The notes beneath the pieces are model-generated. The model worked only from the letters and a program-made list of their open reading frames with translations. It searched no databases and was not told the DNA's origin. The translations under genes were made by a program, and so were the position numbers. A stretch of 64,000 bases of DNA from Methanobrevibacter ruminantium. GTDB lineage: Archaea > Methanobacteriota > Methanobacteria > Methanobacteriales > Methanobacteriaceae. Below, in pieces: positions 49,030-56,433 of the stretch. Position 1 is the first letter of the stretch, and the number at the start of each line of letters is the position of its first letter. The stretch is taken from contig SFKZ01000005.1 in NCBI GenBank assembly GCA_004553595.1, forward strand, positions 21,522 through 85,521. Direction: 5' to 3'.

Positions 49030-49533
49030 TTAAACATCAAGCTTATCTGAAATACATCTATAACAGTCAGAATATTCAATTCCTGTATAAAGAGAAATTG
49101 TCATTGCAAAGTTCTTAAAATCATCTATAATGATTTCTCTAACAGTTTCATAATCACAACTTTCTAGTAGTTCAAGGTCATGTTCAATAACTCTACACCA
49201 GTGTTTAATTTTGCAATGAGACCTTTTATTGTAATTTTTTACTAATGACTCTAATAAATCTTGCTTTTTTCGTCTTGTTTTAGTTTCTAATTTAATCATT
49301 TCGTCAATTGATTTAATCTTTTCTTTTATCGAATCGATTTCTAGAATGACTTCTGGTGATTCTTCTCCGGTTGACTTAATAGTTTCATTAACTTCTTCTT
49401 TTTCTTTCAGGTCTAACTCATAAAGCATCAACGTTTCATAATCATGACAAACAGCAGCTTCTGAAGCGCAAATATCAAATATAAGTTCTAAAATTATTCC
49501 TCTACTAGTTTGATTCTTGTTGTAGTCTAACAT
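49030..49533 (-). CDS. Helical hypothetical protein, 167 aa
   Basis: A long central coiled coil (ILEIDSIKEKIKSIDEMIKLETKTRRKKQDLLESLVKNY) flanked by helices with several Cys and His residues in the last third (CKIKHWCRVIEHD...CYRC). Overlaps the previous gene by about 28 nt. Family unknown. Confidence 0.55.
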   Translation of the reverse strand: MLDYNKNQTSRGIILELIFDICASEAAVCHDYETLMLYELDLKEKEEVNETIKSTGEESPEVILEIDSIKEKIKSIDEMIKLETKTRRKKQDLLESLVKNYNKRSHCKIKHWCRVIEHDLELLESCDYETVREIIIDDFKNFAMTISLYTGIEYSDCYRCISDKLDV

Positions 49534-49804
49534 TGTCTAAAATATTGTGAATTTTTTCTACTTGTTCTGGATATCTTTTAATTATAGTCTCATCTGAATA
49601 TATCATCTGGTCAATCCATATGACTAAACATTCATGAAAACCTTGTTCACCTAATTCAACATCTTCATGAGAAAAGAAATATCTGACAATCTGTTTATCA
49701 GCTTCATAAAAATTCATTTCAGTTTCTAGAATAGAAATGATTTGTTTGTCTTTTAAACTAATTTTGTAGCTCAAAGATTCTGTTGGTTCATATGTTTCAA
49801 TCAT
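49505..49804 (-). CDS. Hypothetical protein, 99 aa
   Basis: Acidic and helical (LKDKQIISILETEMNFYEADKQIVRYFF...). Family unknown. Part of the five-gene unit from the 50438-50466 promoter. Confidence 0.55.
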   Translation of the reverse strand: MIETYEPTESLSYKISLKDKQIISILETEMNFYEADKQIVRYFFSHEDVELGEQGFHECLVIWIDQMIYSDETIIKRYPEQVEKIHNILDNVRLQQESN

Positions 49805-49808
49805 GTAT

Positions 49809-50117
49809 TTATTTTAACTTATTTTTGTTAACTTCAGAACTCTCTTTCATATATTTGATGTATTCATTAAGATTTTCTTTAAGTTCTTTGTTATTTTTCG
49901 ATTTCTTTACATGATATTCAAGAGTTCTAAGACAATCGTCAACACCTTCTGAATATTTTAAATGACATAGTCGATAAAGATTTCCTAGTTCAAATGGTCT
50001 TAGAATTGTTTCTCCGCATTTATATAAGAAAACACCGTCAATTTTTGTATCTTTAAAGCCTATTTTTTCAGCAAATTCTCTATAGTCTTTAAGAGTTGGT
50101 TTAGAAATACGATCCAT
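49809..50117 (-). CDS. Hypothetical protein, 102 aa
   Basis: Contains LKDYREFAEKIGFKDTKIDGVFLYKCGETILRPFELGNLYRLC, an alpha/beta region, then a lysine-rich helical tail. Overlaps the previous gene by 17 nt. Family unknown. Confidence 0.55.
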   Translation of the reverse strand: MDRISKPTLKDYREFAEKIGFKDTKIDGVFLYKCGETILRPFELGNLYRLCHLKYSEGVDDCLRTLEYHVKKSKNNKELKENLNEYIKYMKESSEVNKNKLK

Positions 50118-50406
50118 CTAAAAGAATCTCCGAATAAATTGAGTTAATCATTTTTGATTGATGTTCTAGAAAGATTTTATTTTTAGTCATTCCCTTAATA
50201 TTTACTTCAAAAATATTTTCTAAATCATCTTTAGCATGTTTAAGTTCAGTGTTATTGTCAACTTTTCTATCAAATTCTTTGATTTTCTTGAAAATCTTTT
50301 TTGCTGATTCAAGAGATTTATCTTTTGCATCTTGATAATATGCATTTAGGTCACAATCATATGCAACGAATATTCTATTTGCTAAGTATGATGTTCTATC
50401 TAACAT
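50101..50406 (-). CDS. Hypothetical protein, 101 aa
   Basis: MLDRTSYLANRIFVAYDCDLNAYYQDAKDK... could be a small Rossmann-like strand-helix start followed by a coiled coil. GCAAAGGAGC lies 5 nt before the ATG, marking the first gene of the unit. Family unknown. Confidence 0.6.
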   Translation of the reverse strand: MLDRTSYLANRIFVAYDCDLNAYYQDAKDKSLESAKKIFKKIKEFDRKVDNNTELKHAKDDLENIFEVNIKGMTKNKIFLEHQSKMINSIYSEILLDGSYF

Positions 50407-50437
50407 TTTAGCTCCTTTGCTTTATGTTTATAATTAT

Positions 50438-50466
50438 ATTGTATCATAAAACTATCAAAAAGTAAA
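50438..50466 (-). promoter_or_regulatory. Palindromic-class promoter, minus strand
   Basis: Minus-strand -35 TTTACT (50466-50461) in AAAAAGTATTTACTTTTT, 17-nt spacer, -10 TACAAT (50443-50438), then GCAAAGGAGC. Confidence 0.8.
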
Positions 50467-50485
50467 TACTTTTTATAACTTTGTT

Positions 50486-50508
50486 TAAAAAAGGTCCTTA
50501 TCGGACCT
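50486..50508 (-). terminator. Terminator of the recombination operon
   Basis: On the minus strand AGGTCC-GATAA-GGACCT followed by TTTTTT. Lies between the RHH gene stop and the next promoter. Confidence 0.82.
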
Positions 50509-50513
50509 CTTTA

Positions 50514-50645
50514 TTAATTAGATTCTGTTAAATATTCATCTAGAAGTTTATTAATGATTGTAGAAACTCTAATCTTTTTGTCTTTTAATTCATTCCATAG
50601 AGATTCTTTAATGCTTATTGTAATTGTTTTTCTAGTTTTTGCCAT
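50514..50645 (-). CDS. Ribbon-helix-helix DNA-binding protein, 43 aa
   Basis: MAKTRKTITISIKESLWNEL supplies the N-terminal beta ribbon (KTITISI), followed by two helices (ESLWNELKDKK; STIINKLLDEYL), the CopG/Arc/MetJ layout at minimal length. AGGAATATG just precedes the ATG. Such proteins bind short palindromes as tetramers, so it is a candidate regulator of the AAAAGTA-TT-TACTTTT sites; that link is inference. Last gene of the ERF operon. Confidence 0.72.
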   Translation of the reverse strand: MAKTRKTITISIKESLWNELKDKKIRVSTIINKLLDEYLTESN

Positions 50646-50660
50646 ATTCCTTCATTCTGC

Positions 50661-51239
50661 CTACCCTTCGTTAATTTCTGTATTATTGATAATTTTCTCA
50701 TTCTCTTTTTTAGTATTTTCTAAGATTTCGTTTTTTCTCTCAGTAAACAAATCTTTAAATTGTTCTTGCTGCTTTTCATGAATTGAACTATAAAGCTTAT
50801 TTAGTTCATTTATAGTAGTTGATTGCTTTACTCTTAATGTGATTTCTTCATCTAACAACAAGCAATCATCATCTTTATCACCGATGATACCAAAGATTGA
50901 GAATAGCATATAGCGTCTAAAATAAGTGATTGAAGCTCCCCAATCTTGTGGATTTGTCTCGGAACGAGGTTTTAGAATAATTGTTGAAGAAACGATTTCT
51001 TCTCCTGTTTCTTCGTCATAAACTATTGTTTCTAGACAATTCTTTCCATCAATAATTTTAAGAGGTTGAATGTAACCAATTTTTTGTTCTTCAAGAACTG
51101 GGTCAACTATTTTCTTGAATTTTGATAAAGAAACATAGTCATAGCTAAATTTACCAGCTTCTGCTTTTGAGTCAACACCGAGTTTTTTGATTCTTTGATA
51201 AACTTTAAATAGTTTACTGTATTTGTTAGTCTTTTCCAT
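50661..51239 (-). CDS. erf: ERF-family single-strand annealing protein
   Basis: 192 residues. GKFSYDYVSLSKFKKIVDPVLEEQKIGYIQ, a YDEETGEEI strand and NPQDWGASITYFRRYMLFSIFGI...DKDDD are the ERF core. Anneals single-stranded DNA for phage recombination. Works with the YqaJ exonuclease, SSB and RusA encoded just upstream. Lys-rich C-terminal tail. Confidence 0.88.
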   Translation of the reverse strand: MEKTNKYSKLFKVYQRIKKLGVDSKAEAGKFSYDYVSLSKFKKIVDPVLEEQKIGYIQPLKIIDGKNCLETIVYDEETGEEIVSSTIILKPRSETNPQDWGASITYFRRYMLFSIFGIIGDKDDDCLLLDEEITLRVKQSTTINELNKLYSSIHEKQQEQFKDLFTERKNEILENTKKENEKIINNTEINEG

Positions 51240-51693
51240 TTTCCTCCTTGAGAATTAAAGTTTTTGGCTTTGTCCAAACGATATATTCTTTTTCTATGTG
51301 TTCAACACCAGGGACATCATTTTTAAAGAGTTCAAATTCTTGCTTAATTTGAGAATTCATTTCTTTAACTTTTTTCTCTAGTTTTGGAAGTTCTTTAAAT
51401 TCTTCAGGCAATTTCGACGGGTCTTTGATTTTGTATGAATTTCTTACTGCTAATGTGATTTTTCCTGCTGGACCTTCTGAAGTTTTTTGATTAGTCTTCT
51501 TTAAGAATTTAATTGCAGCTTTATCAAATTCTTTTCTAAACTCTTTAAGTTCAGAATCTAATTTTTGATATTCTTCAAAGTATTTAGATGCTTGAATGAG
51601 TTTATTAAATTCTTCATTGATTTGGACTAATCTTTCTTCTTTTTCTTGAATAAGAAGTCCAAGACTTTGTATATCTGTATTCTTGTTCATCAC
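51226..51693 (-). CDS. Coiled-coil protein in recombination operon (Gp157/Gam-like guess)
   Basis: 155 residues. A long N-terminal coiled coil (LLIQEKEERLVQINEEFNKLIQ...), then GKITLAVRNSYKIKDPSKLPEEFKEL and a C-terminal helix. The strand followed by a D-x-x-x-LPEEF block is reminiscent of siphovirus Gp157 or of nuclease-inhibitor (Gam-like) proteins found next to annealing proteins; confidence is low. Overlaps ERF by 14 nt. Confidence 0.5.
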   Translation of the reverse strand: MMNKNTDIQSLGLLIQEKEERLVQINEEFNKLIQASKYFEEYQKLDSELKEFRKEFDKAAIKFLKKTNQKTSEGPAGKITLAVRNSYKIKDPSKLPEEFKELPKLEKKVKEMNSQIKQEFELFKNDVPGVEHIEKEYIVWTKPKTLILKEENGKD

Positions 51694-52196
51694 AACATTC
51701 CTAACAATTGAGAAATTTTAATCTTTGCAGTTTCTTGTTTAATATTAGAAAGTTTAAAATCGTATTCATTTTCTCCAACAGTCACATGCAAAGTTACTGA
51801 ATCAAGTTCTTTTCCTAAGATATTAGTTTGTTTTTCTACATTGATTTCTTGTTGTTTTTCTTCTTTAGTAGATTTTTTAACAGTGATTTTATTGAAGTTT
51901 GGTGCAATTAATGGTGACATATTTTTTGATGTTCCATTAATATATTCTTTTCGAGGAATATCTATCAAATTTCCGTTCTTACGATGATAGTTAATAAAAG
52001 AAGCTCCAGCTTGATATTGTTTTGGGATTCCTGGGTCATATCCAGCGAATCTCATCATTTCTTGAAGTGTTGCTCCTGATTCTGGACATAGTCTTTTGAT
52101 TCTTTCTAGTCGGAGCTTACCTTTTTCACGAGGAGATAGTTCCGACTTGATAGCGTCAGATGTCTTTTTGAAAAAAGATACTTTTGATGCTTCCAT
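51690..52196 (-). CDS. Hypothetical protein, 168 aa
   Basis: Start chosen at the ATG with AAAGGAAATT upstream; the frame is open 29 codons further, across the promoter. ARLRLERIKRLCPESGATLQEMMRFAGYDPGIPK-type helices suggest a winged-helix-like N-terminal region; the C-terminal part is beta-rich (VTLHVTVGENEYDFKLSN). Overlaps the next gene by ATGA-like 4 nt. Function unknown. First gene of its operon. Confidence 0.58.
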   Translation of the reverse strand: MEASKVSFFKKTSDAIKSELSPREKGKLRLERIKRLCPESGATLQEMMRFAGYDPGIPKQYQAGASFINYHRKNGNLIDIPRKEYINGTSKNMSPLIAPNFNKITVKKSTKEEKQQEINVEKQTNILGKELDSVTLHVTVGENEYDFKLSNIKQETAKIKISQLLGML

Positions 52197-52223
52197 AATT
52201 TCCTTTCTTTTATTTATAAGAAA

Positions 52224-52252
52224 ATTATATACTTTTATAAAAGAAAAGTAAA
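52224..52252 (-). promoter_or_regulatory. Palindromic-class promoter for the ERF operon
   Basis: Minus-strand -35 TTTACT (52252-52247) in AGTATTTACTTTTC, 17-nt spacer, -10 TATAAT (52229-52224). Confidence 0.8.
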
Positions 52253-52254
52253 TA

Positions 52255-52563
52255 CTATTTTTTCTTTGAATCATTAATAGCATTTAATAAGACCATATAG
52301 TTAATAATGTCTCCAGTCTTTTCACGAATCATCTCTGTGTCACCTTCAACTTTTCCAAAGACAATATCTCTCAAACTTACTAAATGTTTGAGACAATACA
52401 TAAATAATACTTGTTCCATTATAAGACCAGACATTTCTGAACCTTCTTTAAAATTATTCAACGGGTCATCGTTCGGAGCATATTCTTTGTTCTTTTTAAT
52501 GAGAGTATCTTCACATCTTTTGAGAGTGTTATTTACTGATACATTAAATTCATTTCTATTCAT
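52255..52563 (-). CDS. Nucleotide modification-associated domain 1 (DUF1599)-like
   Basis: 102 residues. LIKKNKEYAPNDDPLNNFKEGSEMSG, then LKHLVSLRDIV...TEMIREKTGDIINYMVLLNAI match the small helical fold with Glu-x-x-x-Asp metal ligands found in DUF1599, the domain tied to modified-nucleotide genes in phages. Probably acts on nucleotides. Overlaps the exonuclease gene by 8 nt. Confidence 0.65.
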   Translation of the reverse strand: MNRNEFNVSVNNTLKRCEDTLIKKNKEYAPNDDPLNNFKEGSEMSGLIMEQVLFMYCLKHLVSLRDIVFGKVEGDTEMIREKTGDIINYMVLLNAINDSKKK

Positions 52564-53185
52564 TTTCTAATGCTTTCTTAAATGCTTCTTGATATTTTAG
52601 ATTTGGTTTAATTTTTGTAATATAAAGAACTTTTTCTGGGTGTCGTTTTCCATCTTCAGTAAGTCTTTCATCTAGATAATCAGGATTATACTGAACAAAA
52701 TAACACCACTTAGATTCTGTCACCCATGTGTTCCACTGAATTTGCATCATAATGTGCTCATCAATTTTTTCATGGCAAGATTCATGATGTTTAAATCCAA
52801 AACATTTGATTTCACAAATTTCTGAAATTTTTCCATCTTTATCATAAATGACACCATCTGGAGAACAACCTACACAATCATAAGCATCTGCTACAACAAA
52901 TCCTACTTCGTCAATTTTCAAATCATCAGGATAAGAATCTAAAGTAGAAAGTTTATCTCTTAATAGATTTCTAGCAACAGGCTCTAAATCTATTCCTCGT
53001 TTTGCAGCTTTGCTTACTGGTCCAGAATATTTCATTGAATTAGTTGCGTGCTTATAAGCTTGCTGAAGAGCATATTTCTTACCATTTTTTAAAAGGTCAT
53101 AGCTAATCGTTCCACTAATATGGTTTTTCTTAATTTTGAACCATTCATCAGAACCTTGGTCAAATGTTAGAATTTTATAGCTCAT
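52556..53185 (-). CDS. YqaJ/lambda-exonuclease family recombinase
   Basis: 209 residues. FDQGSDEWFKIKKNHISGT at the N-terminus, AAKRGIDLEPVARNLL, VGCSPDGVIYD and EICEIKCFGFKHHES give the PD-(D/E)xK exonuclease core with Glu-x-Lys catalytic pair. Resects double-strand ends 5' to 3' to make single strands for ERF. Overlaps RusA and DUF1599 genes. Confidence 0.9.
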   Translation of the reverse strand: MSYKILTFDQGSDEWFKIKKNHISGTISYDLLKNGKKYALQQAYKHATNSMKYSGPVSKAAKRGIDLEPVARNLLRDKLSTLDSYPDDLKIDEVGFVVADAYDCVGCSPDGVIYDKDGKISEICEIKCFGFKHHESCHEKIDEHIMMQIQWNTWVTESKWCYFVQYNPDYLDERLTEDGKRHPEKVLYITKIKPNLKYQEAFKKALENE

Positions 53186-53534
53186 TTACAGTAATCTCCA
53201 CCCTTGGATTTTCTCTGTCAAGTTCTGCTGATGCATGAAATTTTCTAACTATATTCCAGTTGTCATCTTTCCAGAAATTTATGTCTGTTAACAGATCATT
53301 TATTGATTCAATTTTGTTTGATATATCACAAGTCCTCATATCTGGCATATAGAATTTGTAAGATACTTCTACTGGAAAATCTATTTCTTCATTATGAAAA
53401 TTTTCTAATTGTTTTTCTGAATTTTTGTGCCATTTTACATAATCTCTTGATGGAAAAGAACGACCAGTTTTTCTATTAGTTACTCTTGAGTTCTTTTTAC
53501 TAGGAATTCTACCTGTGATTGTAAAACTATACAT
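53175..53534 (-). CDS. rusA: RusA-like Holliday junction resolvase
   Basis: About 119 residues from the ATG that overlaps the upstream stop; an ATG five codons earlier (53549) is also possible, and neither has a Shine-Dalgarno. GRIPSKKNSRV, FPSRDYVKWH, CDISNKIESINDLLTD and WKDDNWNIVRK hold the conserved Asp residues of RusA. Resolves branched recombination and replication intermediates. Confidence 0.87.
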   Translation of the reverse strand: MYSFTITGRIPSKKNSRVTNRKTGRSFPSRDYVKWHKNSEKQLENFHNEEIDFPVEVSYKFYMPDMRTCDISNKIESINDLLTDINFWKDDNWNIVRKFHASAELDRENPRVEITVNEL

Positions 53535-54000
53535 ATTTTTGAGACTCATCAATTACTGTGTTTGTTAGATTTACTAATGAAGCAATTTTTCTAACTGCTA
53601 TGAAGTTTCTTTCTAAACGATTAAACAAAGTCTGTTCTTCTTTAAGAGCTTTTTTGGCTTTTAAAACATCATCTTGAGCTTGTTGAACTTCTTCTTGACA
53701 ATTAACCCAAGCTGTTCTGTCACCTTCTGATAAAAGTTCTTTAGATTGTTTTTTAGCAATAGACAATAATTTATAATGAGATTCTATTCGTTTACATCTT
53801 GATTGAGCTTCATCAAAAATCATTTCTAGAGCTACAATTTTTGATTCAATTTCTTCCATTTTATACGGTAAAGATGTGAGCAATTTTTCTGTTTGTTCAA
53901 TCGACAACTTTGGAAGAAAATCAATATTTTTTAAAAGAACTTCTATAGGGACTGTAAGTTTTTCTTCTTCAACAGTTTTTAGTCGTTCATCAACATCCAT
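53527..54000 (-). CDS. Coiled-coil hypothetical protein, 157 aa
   Basis: Predominantly coiled coil: LKTVEEEKLTVPIEVLLKNI, then two long heptad regions (IESKIVALEMIFDEAQSRCKRIE; EEVQQAQDDVLKAKKALKEEQTLFNRLERNF). Overlaps RusA by 8 nt, with SSB just upstream. A structural or SSB-interacting role is possible but unproven. Confidence 0.6.
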   Translation of the reverse strand: MDVDERLKTVEEEKLTVPIEVLLKNIDFLPKLSIEQTEKLLTSLPYKMEEIESKIVALEMIFDEAQSRCKRIESHYKLLSIAKKQSKELLSEGDRTAWVNCQEEVQQAQDDVLKAKKALKEEQTLFNRLERNFIAVRKIASLVNLTNTVIDESQKYV

Positions 54001-54002
54001 AA

Positions 54003-54383
54003 TTAAAATGCAAGATTACTTAAATCAATTTCACCATCAGGAATATCATCAGGAACTATTTCTTGAGACTCAGAGTTTTGAGCAAACTTGTTTAGATAAA
54101 ATGAAAAGCTCTTAATTTGAAGAGTTGTAATTTTCTTTCCATCTTTCTCATAAGAATTATTTTCAATCGAACCTTCGATAGTAATGTTTGCACCTTTTTT
54201 GATTACTTTTTCAGCAGACTGAACATTCTTTTCACCAAGCAACACTACATTGTAGAAATGAGCAACTTCTTCAGTTCCATTCCAAATGTTTTGAGCAATT
54301 GAAACTACACCTAGTTTATCAGTTTTCTTTTCAAAATCTCTAACTACATTTCCTGTTAGAAAAACTTTATTTAATGTTGGCAT
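54003..54383 (-). CDS. ssb: Single-stranded DNA-binding protein
   Basis: 126 residues. MPTLNKVFLTGNVVRDFEKK opens the OB fold; SIAQNIWNGTEEVAHFYNVVLLGE and KGANITIEGSIENNSYEKDGKKITTLQIKS complete it. The acidic tail DDIPDGEIDLSNLAF is the partner-binding tip, in which DLSNLAF replaces the host-type DDDIPF. AAGGAGGTAAC precedes the ATG. First gene of the operon. Confidence 0.9.
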   Translation of the reverse strand: MPTLNKVFLTGNVVRDFEKKTDKLGVVSIAQNIWNGTEEVAHFYNVVLLGEKNVQSAEKVIKKGANITIEGSIENNSYEKDGKKITTLQIKSFSFYLNKFAQNSESQEIVPDDIPDGEIDLSNLAF

Positions 54384-54405
54384 GTTACCTCCTTATTTTA
54401 TATAA

Positions 54406-54434
54406 ATTTTATCAATTAAATTAAAAATAGTAAA
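54406..54434 (-). promoter_or_regulatory. Palindromic-class promoter for the SSB operon
   Basis: Minus-strand -35 TTTACT (54434-54429) in AAAGTATTTACTATTT, 17-nt spacer, -10 TAAAAT (54411-54406). The right arm is imperfect. Confidence 0.77.
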
Positions 54435-54438
54435 TACT

Positions 54439-54873
54439 TTAAACGCTTTCTACGTTTGTCATGTCAATGTCTTCATCATCATCTTCTTCATTTTTTCTAA
54501 TAGTTTTAATTCTAAATGAATTAAGATTTTCTATTTCTGAAATTCTAGATTTGATTATTGGAAGAAGAGTTTCAAAATCATTTTCTAATCTTTTTGAATT
54601 GTAGTTGATTAAAATATAATTTTTTGTTGTAATCTCATTAAGAACATCTTTTTGAAAACTCTTTTTAATATAGATAATCATTTTGTTTTCTCTTTCACAG
54701 AATTTAACAAATGATTTAATTCTATTTTCATCTTTAATGAGAATGATGTGGTCTAATTCAGTATTCTTTAAAAAATTAAAATCACAATTTCTATTCACAA
54801 AAATCATGTAATCTGATTTATATGAGTCGTAAATTGCACCGTTTGAATCAATCCATTTTTTAGAGTTCATCAT
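54439..54873 (-). CDS. Hypothetical protein with acidic SSB-like tail
   Basis: 144 residues. Rossmann-like alternation (YMIFVNRNCDFNFLK; HIILIKDENRIKSFVKFC; KMIIYIKKSF; NYILINYNS) then a coiled segment and an acidic tail EEDDDEDIDMTNVESV. The D-I-D-M-T-N-V end closely resembles those of SSB and the 55740 protein. Possibly a replication accessory factor. Overlaps the helicase gene by 14 nt. Confidence 0.6.
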   Translation of the reverse strand: MMNSKKWIDSNGAIYDSYKSDYMIFVNRNCDFNFLKNTELDHIILIKDENRIKSFVKFCERENKMIIYIKKSFQKDVLNEITTKNYILINYNSKRLENDFETLLPIIKSRISEIENLNSFRIKTIRKNEEDDDEDIDMTNVESV

Positions 54874-55672
54874 TTATCACTTTCTGTTCATCAATTCCAT
54901 CATCATACATTAATCTAAAATTGACAAATTTAATTGGTATTTCTTCAAAATATGGTTTTGTATAACGTGATTTTTCTTGTCTTAGACAAAGATTTTTTTG
55001 TTCATTTCTGTAGATTGCTATTGCTTTTGTTGCAACTTGTGGAATTGAGTTTGAACCAGTTGTAGAATCAAGAGACATATCTGCACCTTTTTTAACATGA
55101 GAAATTAATACTATTGTTTTCTTATATTTTTTAACGACTTTATTTATCTCTTGAACAAAAGTTCTTTGTCTTATCCATTCATTATCTTGAGAACCACTTG
55201 CAGTTGCTTCAAACAAAAACTGAATATGGTCAAGAATAATAATGTCAACATTAAAATTTTCATATAAATCGTTAATAAGCTCCAGAGCCTCTTCTTGGGT
55301 AAATTGAACACTTATATTGTCTCCAGAAATCAATATATGAGGTGCAACATCTATTTCTTTTTGAGGAATAATTTTTCTTAATCTGATAAGAGATTCTTCT
55401 GGGTCATCTTCCAAAAGAATGTGTGCAAATTTCTTATGTTCTCTTATTGCAGATGCTATAACATTAAGTGAGAATAACGATTTACCAACACCAGATGCAC
55501 CATATATCAATATAATGTTTGTTGCATTAGGTTTAGATAATCCTCCGCAGAAGATTTCATTTAGTTTATCATCAAAGAATTTATATTCAGGAGTTATTCC
55601 AAACTGAGATTCATTCTCATCTGCTTTGGCTGTATAGTTATAATAACCATCAATCTTCTTGCCAAGCTTCAT
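54860..55672 (-). CDS. DnaB-like replicative helicase (RecA-type ATPase domain)
   Basis: 270 residues, one RecA-fold domain only, without a primase or DnaB N-terminal domain. Walker A IYGASGVGKSLFSL, LLEDDPEESLIRLRK, Walker B IIILDHIQFLF, KKTIVLISHVKKGADMSLDSTTGSNSIPQVAT (sensor and arginine-finger region) identify the DnaB/Twinkle-like family. Probably the replicative helicase or its loader. AAAGGAGGTTAAAGC precedes the ATG. Confidence 0.8.
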   Translation of the reverse strand: MKLGKKIDGYYNYTAKADENESQFGITPEYKFFDDKLNEIFCGGLSKPNATNIILIYGASGVGKSLFSLNVIASAIREHKKFAHILLEDDPEESLIRLRKIIPQKEIDVAPHILISGDNISVQFTQEEALELINDLYENFNVDIIILDHIQFLFEATASGSQDNEWIRQRTFVQEINKVVKKYKKTIVLISHVKKGADMSLDSTTGSNSIPQVATKAIAIYRNEQKNLCLRQEKSRYTKPYFEEIPIKFVNFRLMYDDGIDEQKVINDEL

Positions 55673-55701
55673 CTGGCTTTAACCTCCTTTTTATAATGTT
55701 T

Positions 55702-55730
55702 ATTTTAATCTTTTTATTTTGAAAAGTAAA
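55702..55730 (-). promoter_or_regulatory. Palindromic-class promoter for the helicase operon
   Basis: Minus-strand -35 TTTACT (55730-55725) in ATATTTACTTTTC, 17-nt spacer, -10 TAAAAT (55707-55702). Confidence 0.78.
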
Positions 55731-55739
55731 TATTATTTC

Positions 55740-56345
55740 TTAATCTTTAAAGACGTTTGTTGTATCAAGTTCTTCGTCTTCATCATCTTCATATTCTTCA
55801 ATTGTAACATCTTTTGGAGAAAAATTTGTAAACTCAAACTCATTCTTTGGCTTTTCTTGTTTTCTTAATGGTTTGAGAACTCTTACAATTTGTTCATAGT
55901 TTTCAAATAATGCTTTATCAGATTTGATAATTGGAGCAAATTTGATTTGACGATATTCTTGTAATGAGAAGCTGTTAACTAAGTCAAGATATGAATTCAA
56001 TTTATTTCTACTAAACAAAGGCTTTTGAATATCATCACCTTCTAATAAGAGAATTACTCTTTTGCCGAGTTCTTTTCTATTAACAAATTGAACATTATGT
56101 TTATTTAATATGTCAAAAATCTTTTTAGTGATTTCAGGATAATTGTCTAAGATATATTTAAATGGTTTATCGATAATGTGATTAGATTCAAGTTTTTTCT
56201 TAAGCTTAAGCTTATCATTTTCAAGCTTATCAATTTTTTCTTGATATTTAATCTTTTGTGTTTTAAGTTTTTCTCTTAATTTGAGATTTTTCTCTTCAAG
56301 AGATTGAATCTTTGCTTTTAGCTTTTTATACTTCTCATCATTCAT
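55740..56345 (-). CDS. Coiled-coil protein with acidic SSB-like tail
   Basis: 201 residues. Residues 1-55 are a basic coiled coil (KLKAKIQSLEEKNLKLREKLK...), then a helical domain (YILDNYPEITKKIFDILNKHNVQFVNRKELGKRVILLLEGDD; SLQEYRQIKFAPIIKSDKALF), ending YEDDEDEELDTTNVFKD. The tail matches the acidic ends of the 54439 protein and SSB. Promoter TTTACA/TAAAAT leaves a leader of only about 5 nt. Confidence 0.62.
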   Translation of the reverse strand: MNDEKYKKLKAKIQSLEEKNLKLREKLKTQKIKYQEKIDKLENDKLKLKKKLESNHIIDKPFKYILDNYPEITKKIFDILNKHNVQFVNRKELGKRVILLLEGDDIQKPLFSRNKLNSYLDLVNSFSLQEYRQIKFAPIIKSDKALFENYEQIVRVLKPLRKQEKPKNEFEFTNFSPKDVTIEEYEDDEDEELDTTNVFKD

Positions 56346-56356
56346 AATTAGTATTT

Positions 56357-56385
56357 ATTTTAACATCTTTTAAGAAAATTGTAAA
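56357..56385 (-). promoter_or_regulatory. Divergent minus-strand promoter
   Basis: Minus-strand TTTACA (56385-56380), 17-nt spacer, TAAAAT (56362-56357); start about 5 nt before the ATG at 56345. Lacks the ACTTTT arm, so it belongs outside the palindromic class. Confidence 0.65.
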
Positions 56386-56398
56386 TTGTTATAACATA

Positions 56399-56427
56399 TT
56401 TATTACATAAAACGAATATGATATAAT
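56399..56427 (+). promoter_or_regulatory. Plus-strand promoter for the second large RNA
   Basis: TTTATT (56399-56404), 17-nt spacer, extended TGA-TATAAT (56422-56427). Predicted start near 56434, at the first hairpin. Back-to-back with the 56357-56385 promoter. Confidence 0.68.
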
Positions 56428-56433
56428 AAAAAT

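Noticed and set aside
52307..52570. 87-codon plus-strand frame over the DUF1599 gene
   Set aside because: Antisense shadow of a tightly packed operon with clear starts and overlaps.
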